Shown here piece after piece: positions 51,369 to 60,302 of a stretch of 64,000 bases of DNA. Made by a program: the position numbers and the translations under genes. Each line of letters begins with the position of its first letter. The stretch's first letter is position 1. The notes below the pieces were generated by a model. The model searched no databases, was not told where the DNA came from, and worked only from the letters and a program-made list of their open reading frames with translations. Origin of the DNA: Corynebacterium halotolerans (GTDB taxonomy: Bacteria; Actinomycetota; Actinomycetes; Mycobacteriales; Mycobacteriaceae); contig NZ_JVMD01000020.1 of the NCBI RefSeq assembly GCF_001056295.1, positions 186,001 to 250,000 of the forward strand, read 5' to 3'.

Positions 51369-51414
51369 CCCGAAAAACGGGAGTGCCCGGCTCCCACGAA
51401 TGTGGGGACCGGGC
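51369..51414 (-). terminator. Terminator downstream of lipoprotein gene
   Basis: GCCCGGCTCCCAC (51385-51397) pairs with GTGGGGACCGGGC (51402-51414), with one mismatched dinucleotide, around GAAT. On the minus strand it is followed by CCCGTTTTTCGGG, which supplies a T-run. Confidence 0.55.
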
Positions 51415-51467
51415 GAGGTGGGCGTTGGTTATGCGGGGGCCATGCGGGAGCGCCGGCCGCCGGGACG

Positions 51468-52394
51468 TCACCCGTTGCGGATGCCGATCGCCGCGCCATC
51501 CGAGCCGCCGCACGTCAACGAATATCCCGACCGCTGCGCGGACCCATGGGTGGGCATCGCGCAACTCCAGTCTCCGTACTGGCGGATGTTCGCATTGCCA
51601 TGGTCCGCATCCGTCGGCGTATCCAGGTATTCGCCGAGAACCTCCATCGCTTTGCCGCAATCGACCGGCCCCTGCTTCACCTCGACGTTCATGCCGTCGA
51701 ACCCGGGGAACTCGGAGCTCCTGGCCGTGCCACACGAGTCACCGGTCGCGCTCATCCTCTGCGCGCCCGACTTCTTCTTGCCGGATTCGCCCGCTTTGCC
51801 GGCATCGCCGACGAAGTAACGCCCGACGGGCTTCTCGCTGGTGGAAATCAACGCATCCGCGCCGCGCAAAGTGAAGGAGGCGCCGTCGTACTCGCACGTC
51901 AGCGTCGATTCATCCGGTACGGAGCAGACGCTCTTGCCTACCTTGACGCGCTGACCGGCTTGCAGCGTCTCCGGCGCAGGCGGAACACCTTCGAAGACCA
52001 GATACTCGGTGCCGTCGACGCCGACGCTGACCACACTGGCGGGCTTCCGCGGGAAAGGCGGGACCTCGACCTCGGGGATGTCGTCGCCCGCAGTGCCCAT
52101 GCACATCGCTCCCCGTTCGCCGATCGAGCATTCGCCGGACTCGCCATCGAGCACGTACCGGAAGACATGGCCGCCTCCGATGGCGAACGCCGAGGCATCG
52201 ACGTCGATGATCTCTCGCTCGACCGTGCTGGTCACGGTGACCGTCGAGCGGGTTTCGCTTTCCGACGATCCCGCCGCCGGAGACGGAGCGGCGTCCCGCT
52301 GCGCCCCACCCGCACCGCAGGAGGCGAGAATAAGGCCGGTCGCGCCGAGGAGCGCGGCGGCGGCGACGCGGATGGAGGTCGACTTCGTTTTCAT
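51468..52394 (-). CDS. Secreted lipoprotein with Cys-rich C-terminal domain
   Basis: This 308-residue protein has a signal peptide KSTSIRVAAAALLGATGLIL ending in lipobox LASC, with lipidated Cys at about residue 26. A linker contains VTVTSTVEREI, matching the 17571-18191 lipoprotein. The central part has FRYVLDGESGECSIGERGAMCMG and SVCSVPDESTLTCEYDGASF, a paired-Cys pattern. The C-terminal part has VDCGKAMEVLGEYL and YGDWSCAMPTHG, which looks like a second disulphide-stabilised domain. Function is unknown. The ATG at 52394 gives the only good signal peptide; longer frames run through the repeat R2 copy. Confidence 0.8.
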   Translation of the reverse strand: MKTKSTSIRVAAAALLGATGLILASCGAGGAQRDAAPSPAAGSSESETRSTVTVTSTVEREIIDVDASAFAIGGGHVFRYVLDGESGECSIGERGAMCMGTAGDDIPEVEVPPFPRKPASVVSVGVDGTEYLVFEGVPPAPETLQAGQRVKVGKSVCSVPDESTLTCEYDGASFTLRGADALISTSEKPVGRYFVGDAGKAGESGKKKSGAQRMSATGDSCGTARSSEFPGFDGMNVEVKQGPVDCGKAMEVLGEYLDTPTDADHGNANIRQYGDWSCAMPTHGSAQRSGYSLTCGGSDGAAIGIRNG

Positions 52395-52579
52395 GGCAAT
52401 AGATTGCCATGGGTTGGGTGCGGCGGCTGGCCGGAATGGGGCCGGTCGCGGGTTCAACCGATTGATGAGCCGATTCAAAACGATGGCCTTCTCCCCCGGG
52501 ACCCCTTTTACCCTTGGAGCCTCGTCGACCTTTACCCCGGAGACCCCGTCGACGCCCGATCCCCCGGTGGATGCCTTGC

Positions 52580-52647
52580 CAGATGCGCCCGTTCCATGCA
52601 GATGCGCCCGTTGCAACGGGAGTGTCTGCCCGGAACGGGCGCATCTG
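52580..52647. repeat. Nested palindromic repeat R2, copy a
   Basis: CAGATGCGCCCGTTCC (52580-52595) is exactly complementary to 52632-52647. Inside, CCCGTTGCAACGGG (52607-52620) is a 14-bp palindrome. Homology to copy b extends about 15 bp further left (GGTGGATGCCTTGC). It lies between the lipoprotein gene and the TetR gene. Confidence 0.9.
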
Positions 52648-52795
52648 AGGATGGGGACGGTGCGGAAATTCGTCTGTTGCACGCGCCATACGCGCACCGC
52701 GCAACGCCGGGACGGCGGTAACGTCTCCCCAGGAGTGCCATGAGGTGCGCGATGGCGATTCGGGGCCGCGCGGCAGCGCTTGTAACCTCGAAAAC

Positions 52796-53368
52796 ATGCA
52801 GCCCACCGCGCCGCAACCCGACGCCCGCACCCGAATCCTGAAGTGCTCCCGAGAGCTGTTCAGCCAACGCTCCTTCGCCCAGGTGTCGCTGAAGGACATC
52901 GCGGCGGCAGCCGGTGTCAGCTCCGCGTTGATCATCAAGCATTTCCACAGCAAAGAGCGCCTTTTCGAGCAGACGGTCGACTTCACCGACAGCGCCTCCG
53001 CGTTGTTCAGCGGGCCTTTCGACCAGCTCGGAATGACATCGGTCCTGGAGACGATCAGTGCTCCGGACAACGCGCCGTACTCCACCATCCGCGTTCTCAC
53101 GGTCACCGACGGCGGCGAGGAATCCCTCGGCGCCATCGGCCGGAGGATCAAGGAAGACCTCCTGCGCGTGCTCGCACGGCGCATCGCGAAAGAGGCCCCG
53201 CACCCGAATCCGTCGCCGGATCTGCGCGCCCAAGCGGCGATGGCGATGCTCGCCGGCCTGTCGTTCATGCGGCGCGTGGGAGACGTCGACTTCGCGGCCT
53301 TCGACCGCACCGAACTCATCGACCACTACGCGGCGATCATCCAGGGGATCGTGGACGGGAACGAGTAG
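52796..53368 (+). CDS. TetR-family transcriptional regulator
   Basis: This 190-residue regulator has an N-terminal TetR DNA-binding domain (DARTRILKCSRELFSQRSFAQVSLKDIAAAAGVSSALIIKHFHSKERLFEQTVDF) and a divergent C-terminal ligand-binding half. It starts at ATG 52796; a TAACCT box about 10 nt upstream suggests a very short leader. It precedes mmsA by 219 bp on the same strand and is the likely regulator of the mms cluster. Confidence 0.92.
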   Translation: MQPTAPQPDARTRILKCSRELFSQRSFAQVSLKDIAAAAGVSSALIIKHFHSKERLFEQTVDFTDSASALFSGPFDQLGMTSVLETISAPDNAPYSTIRVLTVTDGGEESLGAIGRRIKEDLLRVLARRIAKEAPHPNPSPDLRAQAAMAMLAGLSFMRRVGDVDFAAFDRTELIDHYAAIIQGIVDGNE

Positions 53369-53462
53369 CCGTCCCGGGGGTGTTCAGCGGACACCGCTTG
53401 CCGACGAAGCCCCACACCACCGCACCGCAGCACCGTTTTCGGCGGGGTAATCGGCGCTCCAC

Positions 53463-53486
53463 GTCACAATCGTTTTCGAGTGTGAC
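53463..53486. promoter_or_regulatory. Inverted repeat upstream of mmsA
   Basis: GTCACA (53463-53468) and TGTGAC (53481-53486) form a dyad with 12-bp spacer, about 100 bp before the mmsA start. It could bind the adjacent TetR or, less well, a CRP-family protein. Confidence 0.4.
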
Positions 53487-53587
53487 TCATGTCTCCATTA
53501 GCGTCTCGGCTCAGATTCGTTCCGGACAGAACAGGAATTCTCGACCGGTAACGACACCGAATCCCAGCCGACCATGCAGGAGCAGAG

Positions 53588-55108
53588 ATGACCCGCACGA
53601 TCACGCATTTCGTCGACGGTGCCGCCAAGCCCGGCACCAGCGGCCGCACGGCCCCCGTCATGAACCCGTCCACCGGTCAGGTGCAGGCGAATGTCGAACT
53701 CGCCTCCGCCGCCGAAGTCCACGACGTCATCGCGAGCGCGGAGCGCGCGCAGGTCGGGTGGGCGAAGACCAACCCGCAGAAGCGAATCCGCGTGATCATG
53801 AAGTGGATCTCGCTGATCAACGACAACATCGATGAAATCGCCCGCACCTTGTCGCTCGAGCACGGCAAGACGTTCGAGGACGCCAAGGGCGACATCGCCC
53901 GCGGCACGGATGTCCTCGAGTTCTCGGTCGGCGCGCCCCACTTCCTCAAGGGCGAGTTCTCCAACTCCGTGGGCACCGGCATCGACGTCTTCTCGATGCG
54001 TCAACCGCTCGGCGTCGTCGCGGGCATCACGCCGTTCAACTTCCCGGCGATGATCCCTCTGTGGAAGGCCGGCCCCGCCCTGGCCGCCGGCAACGCCTTC
54101 GTGCTCAAGCCTTCGGAGCGCGACCCCTCCGTCCCGGTCCGCCTCGCGGAACTGTTCATCGAGGCCGGCGGACCCGCCGGCGTGTTCAACGTCGTCCACG
54201 GCGACAAGGAATCCGTCGACGCGATCCTCGACTCCGAGGTCATCCAGGCCGTCGGTTTCGTCGGCTCCACGCCGATCGCCAAGTACATCTACGAGCGCTG
54301 CGCGGCCACCGGCAAGCGGGCCCAGTGCTTCGGCGGCGCCAAGAACCACATGATCATCCTCCCCGACGCCGATCTCGACAGCGCCGTCGATGCTCTCGTC
54401 GGCGCGGCCTACGGTTCCGCCGGCGAACGGTGCATGGCCATCTCCGTCGCCGTTCCGGTCGGCAAGGAAACCGCCGATGCCCTGCGAGCCAAGCTCGAGG
54501 AACGAATCCCGGAACTGAAGGTCGGCCACAGCCTCGATCCCGACGCCTCCTACGGCCCCGTCGTCGCGAAGTCCGCTCTCGACCGCATCGGCCAGCTCAT
54601 CGACGAAGGCGAAGCGGCCGGCGCCGAGTTGGTCGTCGACGGCCGCGGCAAGGGCGCCACCGACGCGGACTTCGAGGGCGAATCGCTCGCCGACGGCTAC
54701 TTCATCCAGCCGACGCTCTTCGACAACGTCACCACCGACATGTCGATCTACACCGAGGAGATCTTCGGCCCGGTGCTGTGCATCGTCCGCGCCGACGATT
54801 TCGAGGAGGCGTTCCGCCTTCCGGACGAGCACGTCTACGGCAACGGCGTCGCCGTCTTCACCCGCAACGGCCGCGCCGCCCGCGAGTTCGCCGACCGCAT
54901 CCGCGTCGGCATGGTCGGCGTCAACGTCCCGATCCCCGTGCCGATCGCGTACCACACCTTCGGCGGCTGGAAGGCCTCCGGCTTCGGTGACCTGAACCAG
55001 CACGGTCCGGATTCGTTCCGCTTCTACACGCGCACGAAGACGGTCACCCAGCGCTGGCCCGACGGCGTCGCCACGGGCGCCGATTTCTCGATGCCGATCA
55101 TGGACTGA
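53588..55108 (+). CDS. mmsA: CoA-acylating methylmalonate-semialdehyde dehydrogenase
   Basis: This 506-residue aldehyde dehydrogenase converts (methyl)malonate semialdehyde with CoA and NAD to propionyl- or acetyl-CoA in valine or inositol catabolism. Motifs: QPLGVVAGITPFNFPAMIPLWKAGPALAAGNAFVLKPSE, GFVGSTPIAKYIYERCAATGKRAQCFGGAKNHMIILPDAD, and the catalytic Cys in YGSAGERCMAISVAV. EEIFGPVLCIVRADDFEEA is also typical. The GAKNH segment is specific for MmsA rather than other ALDHs. AGGAG lies 8 nt before the ATG. It is followed 8 bp later by mmsB. Confidence 0.96.
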   Translation: MTRTITHFVDGAAKPGTSGRTAPVMNPSTGQVQANVELASAAEVHDVIASAERAQVGWAKTNPQKRIRVIMKWISLINDNIDEIARTLSLEHGKTFEDAKGDIARGTDVLEFSVGAPHFLKGEFSNSVGTGIDVFSMRQPLGVVAGITPFNFPAMIPLWKAGPALAAGNAFVLKPSERDPSVPVRLAELFIEAGGPAGVFNVVHGDKESVDAILDSEVIQAVGFVGSTPIAKYIYERCAATGKRAQCFGGAKNHMIILPDADLDSAVDALVGAAYGSAGERCMAISVAVPVGKETADALRAKLEERIPELKVGHSLDPDASYGPVVAKSALDRIGQLIDEGEAAGAELVVDGRGKGATDADFEGESLADGYFIQPTLFDNVTTDMSIYTEEIFGPVLCIVRADDFEEAFRLPDEHVYGNGVAVFTRNGRAAREFADRIRVGMVGVNVPIPVPIAYHTFGGWKASGFGDLNQHGPDSFRFYTRTKTVTQRWPDGVATGADFSMPIMD

Positions 55109-55116
55109 GGCCTGAC

Positions 55117-56022
55117 ATGACCGACATTCCCAACTCCGCGATCGCATTCATCGGGCTCGGCAACATGGGTGGTCCGATGGCGGGCAACCTCGCCGCCGCC
55201 GGTCACCAGGTCCACGGTTTCGACGTCGGCGCGGAAGCGCTCGCCACGGCCCGCGAGGCGGGAATCGACACCTTCGACTCGGTTCCCGCGGCAGTCGAGG
55301 GCGCGGGCATCGTCATCACGATGCTGCCCAACGGCGCCCTCGTGGACTCGGTGGTCACGGAAGCGCTGACCGTCGCAAAGCCCGGCACGCTGTTCATCGA
55401 CTGCTCGACCATTTCCGTCGAAGACGCCACGGACGTGCACGACAAGGTCACCGCGGCAGGATCGGCATTCATCGACGCACCGGTATCCGGCGGGGTCACC
55501 GGCGCCGCGGCCGGTGGCCTGGCGTTCATGGTCGGCGGCGATGCCGACGACATCTCGCGCGCCGCCCCGCTTTTCGACGTCATGGGCCGCGCCGTCACCC
55601 ACTGCGGGCCAATCGGCGCCGGGCAAGCCGCGAAACTGTGCAACAACATGGTCTTGGCCATCCAGCAGCTGGCCATCGGCGAGGCGATGGTCCTCGGCGA
55701 GAAGCTGGGGCTTTCCGCCGAGTCGTTCCACTCCGTGGTGTCGAACTCGACCGGGTCGTGTTGGGCGCTGACCACCAACTGCCCGGTGCCGGGCCCCGTC
55801 CCGACGTCGCCGGCGAACGACGGCTTCAGGCCCGGTTTCGCCACGGCCCTCATGGTCAAGGATCTCGGCCTGGCGATGGGCGCGCTCGACGCAACCGGTG
55901 CCGCCGCGCCGCTCGGGCGCACCACCGCAGAGAAATTCCGCGAGTTCGCCGACGCAGGCAACGCGCACCTCGATTTCTCCGCGATCATCGACACCCTGCG
56001 CACCGACCCCGTGCGCCGCTGA
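55117..56022 (+). CDS. mmsB: 3-hydroxyisobutyrate dehydrogenase
   Basis: This 301-residue enzyme oxidises 3-hydroxyisobutyrate to methylmalonate semialdehyde, feeding MmsA. Motifs: NAD-binding IAFIGLGNMGGPMAGNLAAAGHQVHGFDVG, substrate-binding DAPVSGGVTGAAAGGLAFMVGG, and catalytic Lys in GAGQAAKLCNNMVLAI at about residue 172. The late GFRPGFATALMVKDLGLAM is also conserved. It follows mmsA closely and precedes a GntP-family permease by 103 bp. Confidence 0.95.
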   Translation: MTDIPNSAIAFIGLGNMGGPMAGNLAAAGHQVHGFDVGAEALATAREAGIDTFDSVPAAVEGAGIVITMLPNGALVDSVVTEALTVAKPGTLFIDCSTISVEDATDVHDKVTAAGSAFIDAPVSGGVTGAAAGGLAFMVGGDADDISRAAPLFDVMGRAVTHCGPIGAGQAAKLCNNMVLAIQQLAIGEAMVLGEKLGLSAESFHSVVSNSTGSCWALTTNCPVPGPVPTSPANDGFRPGFATALMVKDLGLAMGALDATGAAAPLGRTTAEKFREFADAGNAHLDFSAIIDTLRTDPVRR

Positions 56023-56125
56023 TCGATTCCACCGAGCCGGCAAACTCCGGCTCCCGGGCGCCGGCCGTGCACGCAGCACGACCGGCGCCCGCACATCCCT
56101 TTCCGCATTCGTCTCAGGAGGACTG

Positions 56126-57619
56126 ATGGCCATTGCCTTGATCGGCATTTTCCTGTCGCTCGCCTTCCTCATCTTCTTCGCCTACCGCGGCCACTCCGTC
56201 ATCGTCGTCGCGCCGCTCGCCGCGCTGCTGGCCGTCCTGCTGTCGGGCGCTCCGCTGCTGGCCACGTACACGCAGATATTCATGCCCGCCCTCGGCGGGT
56301 TCATCATCAGCTTCTTCCCCCTGTTCATGTCCGGGGCGATCTTCGGTCACCTGATGACGATCAGCGGTTTGGCGCAGGACCTCGCGGCCGGCATCTCCAA
56401 GCTCCTCGGCCCGAAGCGCGCCCTGCTGTCGACGGTTTTGGCCACCGCCCTGCTGACCTATGGCGGCGTTTCCGCCTGGGTCGTGGCGTTCACCATCGTC
56501 CCGATCGCGATTGCGCTGTTCAAGGAAGCGGAGATCCCGAAGCGACTGATGCCCGGCGCGCTGGCACTGGGCACGATCACATTCGCGTTGGCCGCCCTGC
56601 CCGGCAGCCCCCAGGTGCACAATGCCATTCCGACGAAGTACTTCGGCACCACCACGTATGCGGCGCCCATCGCCGGCCTTATCGGCGCCGCCATGACGTT
56701 CACGCTCGGCATGCTGTGGCTGGAATACCGAGTCCGCCGGCTGAAGGCCGCGGGTGAGGTGTTCGCCCCGGAGCCCGACCCGAAGCACGATTTTCACGAG
56801 CTCGAAGGGCACGGCAGCACCTCCGAAGCCGAGTCCATCGGCGTCGACGCCAACGTGATCGGCCACGGCGAAACCTCGCCGGTGCTCACGCACGAAGGAG
56901 AGCGGGTGCAGAACCCCGTCATGCGGGGCGCGATCGGTTTTCTGCCCATCCTCGTGGTCATCGTGATGAATTACCTGTTCACCTACGTTTTCGCGAACAT
57001 GATGAACTTCGACTACCTCGCGGAGGAGAAGTTCGGCGGCGTGGAACTCAGCGCCGTGATCGGCGTGTGGTCGGTGACCGTCGCGTTGGTCACCGCCATC
57101 CTGCTGATCTTCGCGCTCAACCCGCGCAAGGCCAAGGACTACGCCACCGGGCTTTCGGATGGCGCGAAGACTGCCATTCTCCCCGCCTTCACCACGGCCT
57201 CCGAGGTCGGGTACGGCGCCGTGATCGCCTCGTTGGCCGTCTTCGCGGTGCTTCGCGACGGCATTTTCTCCGTCAGCGAGAACGCTCTGGTCGTGTCGAT
57301 CCTCTCCACGGGCGTGATTTCCGGCATCACCGGCTCGTCGTCGGGCGGCCTGAGCATCACTTTGTCCACCTTCGGCAAGGATCTGCAGGAGATGGCGGCC
57401 GCCGGCGGCATCGACATGGAACTCATGCACCGTTTGACCGCGATGGCTTCGGTCAGCTTCGACTCATTGCCGCACAACGGTGCGGTGCTGACGATGCTGC
57501 TGGTGTGCGGCCTGACCCACCGGCAGTCCTACAAGGACATTTTCATGGTCACCGTCGTCGTGCCCCTATCGGTGCTCGCGCTGCTCATCCCGCTGACGCT
57601 GGGTCTCGGCATCGTGTAA
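56126..57619 (+). CDS. GntP-family organic-acid/gluconate permease
   Basis: This 497-residue membrane transporter has about 12 hydrophobic helices and a cytoplasmic loop of about 50 residues (HDFHELEGHGSTSEAESIGVD). GntP-like features are PALGGFIISFFPLFMSGAIFGHLMTISGLAQDLAAGI, YGGVSAWVVAFTIVPIAIALF, and the late GITGSSSGGLSITLSTFGKD, plus HRLTAMASVSFDSLPHNGAV. It imports sugar acids or hydroxy-acids with protons; with mmsAB next door the substrate may be 3-hydroxyisobutyrate or another short hydroxy-acid (inference). AGGAGGA lies 6 nt before ATG 56126. Confidence 0.88.
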   Translation: MAIALIGIFLSLAFLIFFAYRGHSVIVVAPLAALLAVLLSGAPLLATYTQIFMPALGGFIISFFPLFMSGAIFGHLMTISGLAQDLAAGISKLLGPKRALLSTVLATALLTYGGVSAWVVAFTIVPIAIALFKEAEIPKRLMPGALALGTITFALAALPGSPQVHNAIPTKYFGTTTYAAPIAGLIGAAMTFTLGMLWLEYRVRRLKAAGEVFAPEPDPKHDFHELEGHGSTSEAESIGVDANVIGHGETSPVLTHEGERVQNPVMRGAIGFLPILVVIVMNYLFTYVFANMMNFDYLAEEKFGGVELSAVIGVWSVTVALVTAILLIFALNPRKAKDYATGLSDGAKTAILPAFTTASEVGYGAVIASLAVFAVLRDGIFSVSENALVVSILSTGVISGITGSSSGGLSITLSTFGKDLQEMAAAGGIDMELMHRLTAMASVSFDSLPHNGAVLTMLLVCGLTHRQSYKDIFMVTVVVPLSVLALLIPLTLGLGIV

Positions 57620-57706
57620 TTCACCGGTTGCGGCACGGAGCCCCGGACGTCGATCACGGCACGGAGCACCGACCATCGATCCCCTACCCACCGGTCGATG
57701 CCTCGC

Positions 57707-57774
57707 CAGATGCGCCCGTTCCAGGCAGATGCGCCCGTTGCAACGGGAGTATCTGCATGGAACGGGCGCATCTG
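57707..57774. repeat. Nested palindromic repeat R2, copy b
   Basis: CAGATGCGCCCGTTCC (57707-57722) pairs exactly with 57759-57774, with the same CCCGTTGCAACGGG core. It is in the same orientation and of the same total length as copy a, and lies between convergent gntP-like and epimerase genes. Confidence 0.9.
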
Positions 57775-57855
57775 TGGATGGGAGGGGCAGCGTCGCAGTC
57801 GGCATCCACGTCTCCGGCTGCGCCGGCACCGAACCAGGGCCGAATCTCCCGAACG

Positions 57856-58809
57856 CTAGCCCTGCCGGCGGCACCACTCCCCGGCGCGGCGCTGCCCTTC
57901 CTCGAGGCCGACCTGCGGCTCGTAGCCGAGCAGCTTCCGGGCCTTCCCGATGCCGTATCCGCCGGTCTCGCGCATGAAGTACCGGATCGTGGTCGGGTTC
58001 GACTCGGTGCGGCGGCCGCGCAGGCGCTCGATGCGGTCCAGGGCGGTCGCCAGGCCCAGCGCGAGACGGCTGGGCAGACTGGGGAACCAGCCCGTGCCGG
58101 CGTGGCGGGCGAGCAAGGTGAAGAATTCCTTGCAGGTCACCACGGTGCCATCGGTGATGTTGAACACCTCGCCCGGCGCGTTCGGCGACTCCACCGCCGC
58201 GGCGATGCCCCGCGCGAGGTCATCGATGAACACCGGCGTGAAATGCCCCTTTCCCATCTTGGGCAGCACGAACTGCTTCTTCTTCATGGCCTCGTACGGC
58301 AGCGCGGTCCACGGGCGCGACCGGGGGCCGTAAATGTCGCCGGGCCGGACGATCGCGCACTCCAGGTCGCCGGCGATCATCGCCCGATACACCGGGATTT
58401 CGCTGACCACTTTCGTGTCCATGTACGGGACGCCGCTGACGTCGATCGGGCTGTCCTCGTCGAGCATGCGCGGCACGTCCGGGTAGACGACCACGGAGGA
58501 CACGTGGACGAAGCGCCTCACGCCCGCGTTCCGCGCGGCGTCCAGGATGTTCTGCGTCCCTTCGACGTTGACGGCGAAGGCGTCCTCGTGGGTCATCGCG
58601 TAGGAGACCAGCGCGGCGGTGTGCACCACCGCGTCGGCGCCCGCGAAGTGCTCGGCGCCGGCGCCCGGCTCGCTGACGTCGGCCCGGTGGATGCCGCGCG
58701 TCTCGTCGGCGGCGATGTCCAGGCCCACTACCTCGTGACCCCGCGATTCCAGTTCCCGGCGCACGGCGTCGCCGACGAATCCCGCGGCCCCGGTGATGAC
58801 TACCTTCAC
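57856..58809 (-). CDS. NAD-dependent epimerase/dehydratase family protein
   Basis: This 317-residue extended SDR starts at GTG 58809, with AAGGA 6 nt upstream. The NAD motif is VVITGAAGFVGDAVRRELESRGHEVVGLD, followed by VHTAALVSYAMTHEDAFAVNVEGTQNILDAA, HVSSVVVY, and the catalytic Tyr-Lys in VPYMDTKVVSE. IVRPGDIYGPRSRPW and FTPVFIDDLARGIAAAVE are 3-beta-hydroxysteroid-dehydrogenase/epimerase-like. The exact substrate (sugar nucleotide or sterol-like lipid) is unknown. It is divergent from the first DUF5692 gene. Confidence 0.9.
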   Translation of the reverse strand: MKVVITGAAGFVGDAVRRELESRGHEVVGLDIAADETRGIHRADVSEPGAGAEHFAGADAVVHTAALVSYAMTHEDAFAVNVEGTQNILDAARNAGVRRFVHVSSVVVYPDVPRMLDEDSPIDVSGVPYMDTKVVSEIPVYRAMIAGDLECAIVRPGDIYGPRSRPWTALPYEAMKKKQFVLPKMGKGHFTPVFIDDLARGIAAAVESPNAPGEVFNITDGTVVTCKEFFTLLARHAGTGWFPSLPSRLALGLATALDRIERLRGRRTESNPTTIRYFMRETGGYGIGKARKLLGYEPQVGLEEGQRRAGEWCRRQG

Positions 58810-58926
58810 GTTCGTTCCTTTTCCCTTAGGCGGATGTCCGGCGGATTCGGCGCGCGTGGCCGCGGCCGGCACGTGGTGCACGCTCACTATCCCCCATGCC
58901 GCGGGGACGCACGCCCCCAACCGCGC

Positions 58927-58956
58927 GATATATCACATTGTGCCAATGTGTAACGC
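58927..58956. promoter_or_regulatory. Palindromic promoter element, site 2 (CACATTG family)
   Basis: GATATA-T precedes CACATTG-TGC-CAATGTG, a 17-bp palindrome, then TAACGC. It lies about 90 bp before the DUF5692 gene at 59048. The palindrome plus TAAC matches site 1 at 44653, and the whole block matches site 3 at 61752-61780. Confidence 0.7.
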
Positions 58957-59047
58957 AGGCGTACCCTGGAGTCGGGTCCGACACGGAGACCCGACGAGCC
59001 CCCACGAAGCACGACCGGAAGGCCGCCTTCGCGCAAACGCCGGACCC

Positions 59048-60151
59048 ATGGACCCGAAAGCGATGCTTGTCATGTGGCCGGCGATCACACCGCCCGATTA
59101 CGCGACTCTGTTCTTTTTCGAGGTAGGCGAATGGTGGGACTATGCAATGCTCATCATCGTCACCGTGGCATTGGCCGCCACGGCATGGATGGCCCAGAGA
59201 AACAAGTGGGTCGTCCTCGCCGTCTTCATCGTGGCGCCCATTCTGCTCACCATTTTCTGGTGGCCCCATTCGACGGAGGGCACCAATTCCGCGGGGTGGT
59301 TCCCCGTCGTCAAGCAATACTCCGCGCTCGCCGGCAGCCTCTGCCTCGTCGCATTGCAGTACGCGAAGAAACTGCGCACGAATTATTGGTACCTGCTCAT
59401 TCCGCCGGCGATCCTGGCGCTGAACATCATCGAGGCGGTCATCCGCGATTTCCAGTGCTACGGCATCCACGGCGTCGACCCCACGCAGGGAATGGTGACG
59501 TGGGGCGGGCCGTGGAACATCATGAACGGCATCGCCGGCATCCTCAATCTGCTGGCGATATCCGGCTGGGCCGGCATTTTCGTGGCCAAGGGCAAATCCC
59601 GCGCCATCATCTGGGGCGACCTGACCATCTGGTGGATCATCGCCTATGACGTCTGGAACCTGGCCTACGTGTACAACTGCCTCGCCGACCGCGCCTGGTA
59701 CTCCGGCGTCGCCCTGCTGGCGTCCTGCACCATCCCGGTTCTGTTCCGATTCGGCAAGGGCGCCTGGATCCAATACCGCGCCTACACCCTGACCCTGTGG
59801 TCCGCGGTGGTGCTCACGTTCCCGCACTTCATGCAGGATTCGATGTTCGCGCACCGCTCGGCGCACAACCCCACGGCGCTGCTGATCCTGTCGGCGCTGT
59901 CCCTGGCCATCAACCTCGCGGTGTTCATCTACCACGTCCGCCGGATCATCACCCGGCACCGCAACCCGGTGACCGCGGAGGTTTACTCGGACACCCCCTT
60001 CAACGTGGAATTGGCACGCGAGCTTGCCGACGGCCCCACGCAGGACCGCATCGCCGCCCGCCTCGGCACCACCCCGGAGGCGCTCGGTCTCCGCGACCGC
60101 GGGAAGACCATTTCCGGCGAGAGCGCGGTTCGCACCCCGATCCGGACCTGA
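59048..60151 (+). CDS. DUF5692-like multi-pass membrane protein 1
   Basis: This 367-residue protein has about ten hydrophobic segments (YAMLIIVTVALAATAWMA, WVVLAVFIVAPILLTIFWW, and so on). It is clearly paralogous to the protein at 61835-63274: LALNIIEAVIRDF versus LALNIMEANIRDL, WNIMNGIAGILNLLAISG versus WNIITAIAGLLNIITITG, and WIIAYDVWNLAYVYNCLADRAWYSG versus WVVAYDLWNHAFLYNSLSDYTWYCT. This pattern fits the uncharacterised DUF5692 family. The C-terminal tail of about 70 residues is soluble. ATG 59048 is preferred; ATG 59063 is possible. Function is unknown. Confidence 0.75.
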   Translation: MDPKAMLVMWPAITPPDYATLFFFEVGEWWDYAMLIIVTVALAATAWMAQRNKWVVLAVFIVAPILLTIFWWPHSTEGTNSAGWFPVVKQYSALAGSLCLVALQYAKKLRTNYWYLLIPPAILALNIIEAVIRDFQCYGIHGVDPTQGMVTWGGPWNIMNGIAGILNLLAISGWAGIFVAKGKSRAIIWGDLTIWWIIAYDVWNLAYVYNCLADRAWYSGVALLASCTIPVLFRFGKGAWIQYRAYTLTLWSAVVLTFPHFMQDSMFAHRSAHNPTALLILSALSLAINLAVFIYHVRRIITRHRNPVTAEVYSDTPFNVELARELADGPTQDRIAARLGTTPEALGLRDRGKTISGESAVRTPIRT

Positions 60152-60256
60152 CCGCGCGGCGGGCGTCGGGCCGTCTGCTGCGGACGCGGTTTTGCCGCCT
60201 GCGGATTCGGCCTTTTCCGCCTCCGGATTCGGCCCCCGCACCGCCGCCCACGCGAA

Positions 60257-60288
60257 AACCCCCGGCACCGCTTCCGGTGCCGGGGGTT
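60257..60288. terminator. Bidirectional hairpin terminator
   Basis: AACCCCCGGCACCG (60257-60270) pairs with CGGTGCCGGGGGTT (60275-60288) around CTTC, flanked by AAAA on the left. It separates convergent genes. Confidence 0.85.
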
Positions 60289-60302
60289 CTGCATGCAGTC
60301 GG

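Noticed and set aside
52580..57774. Insertion sequence flanked by R2 as terminal inverted repeats
   Set aside because: The R2 copies are in direct orientation, each is a complete hairpin, and no transposase lies between them.
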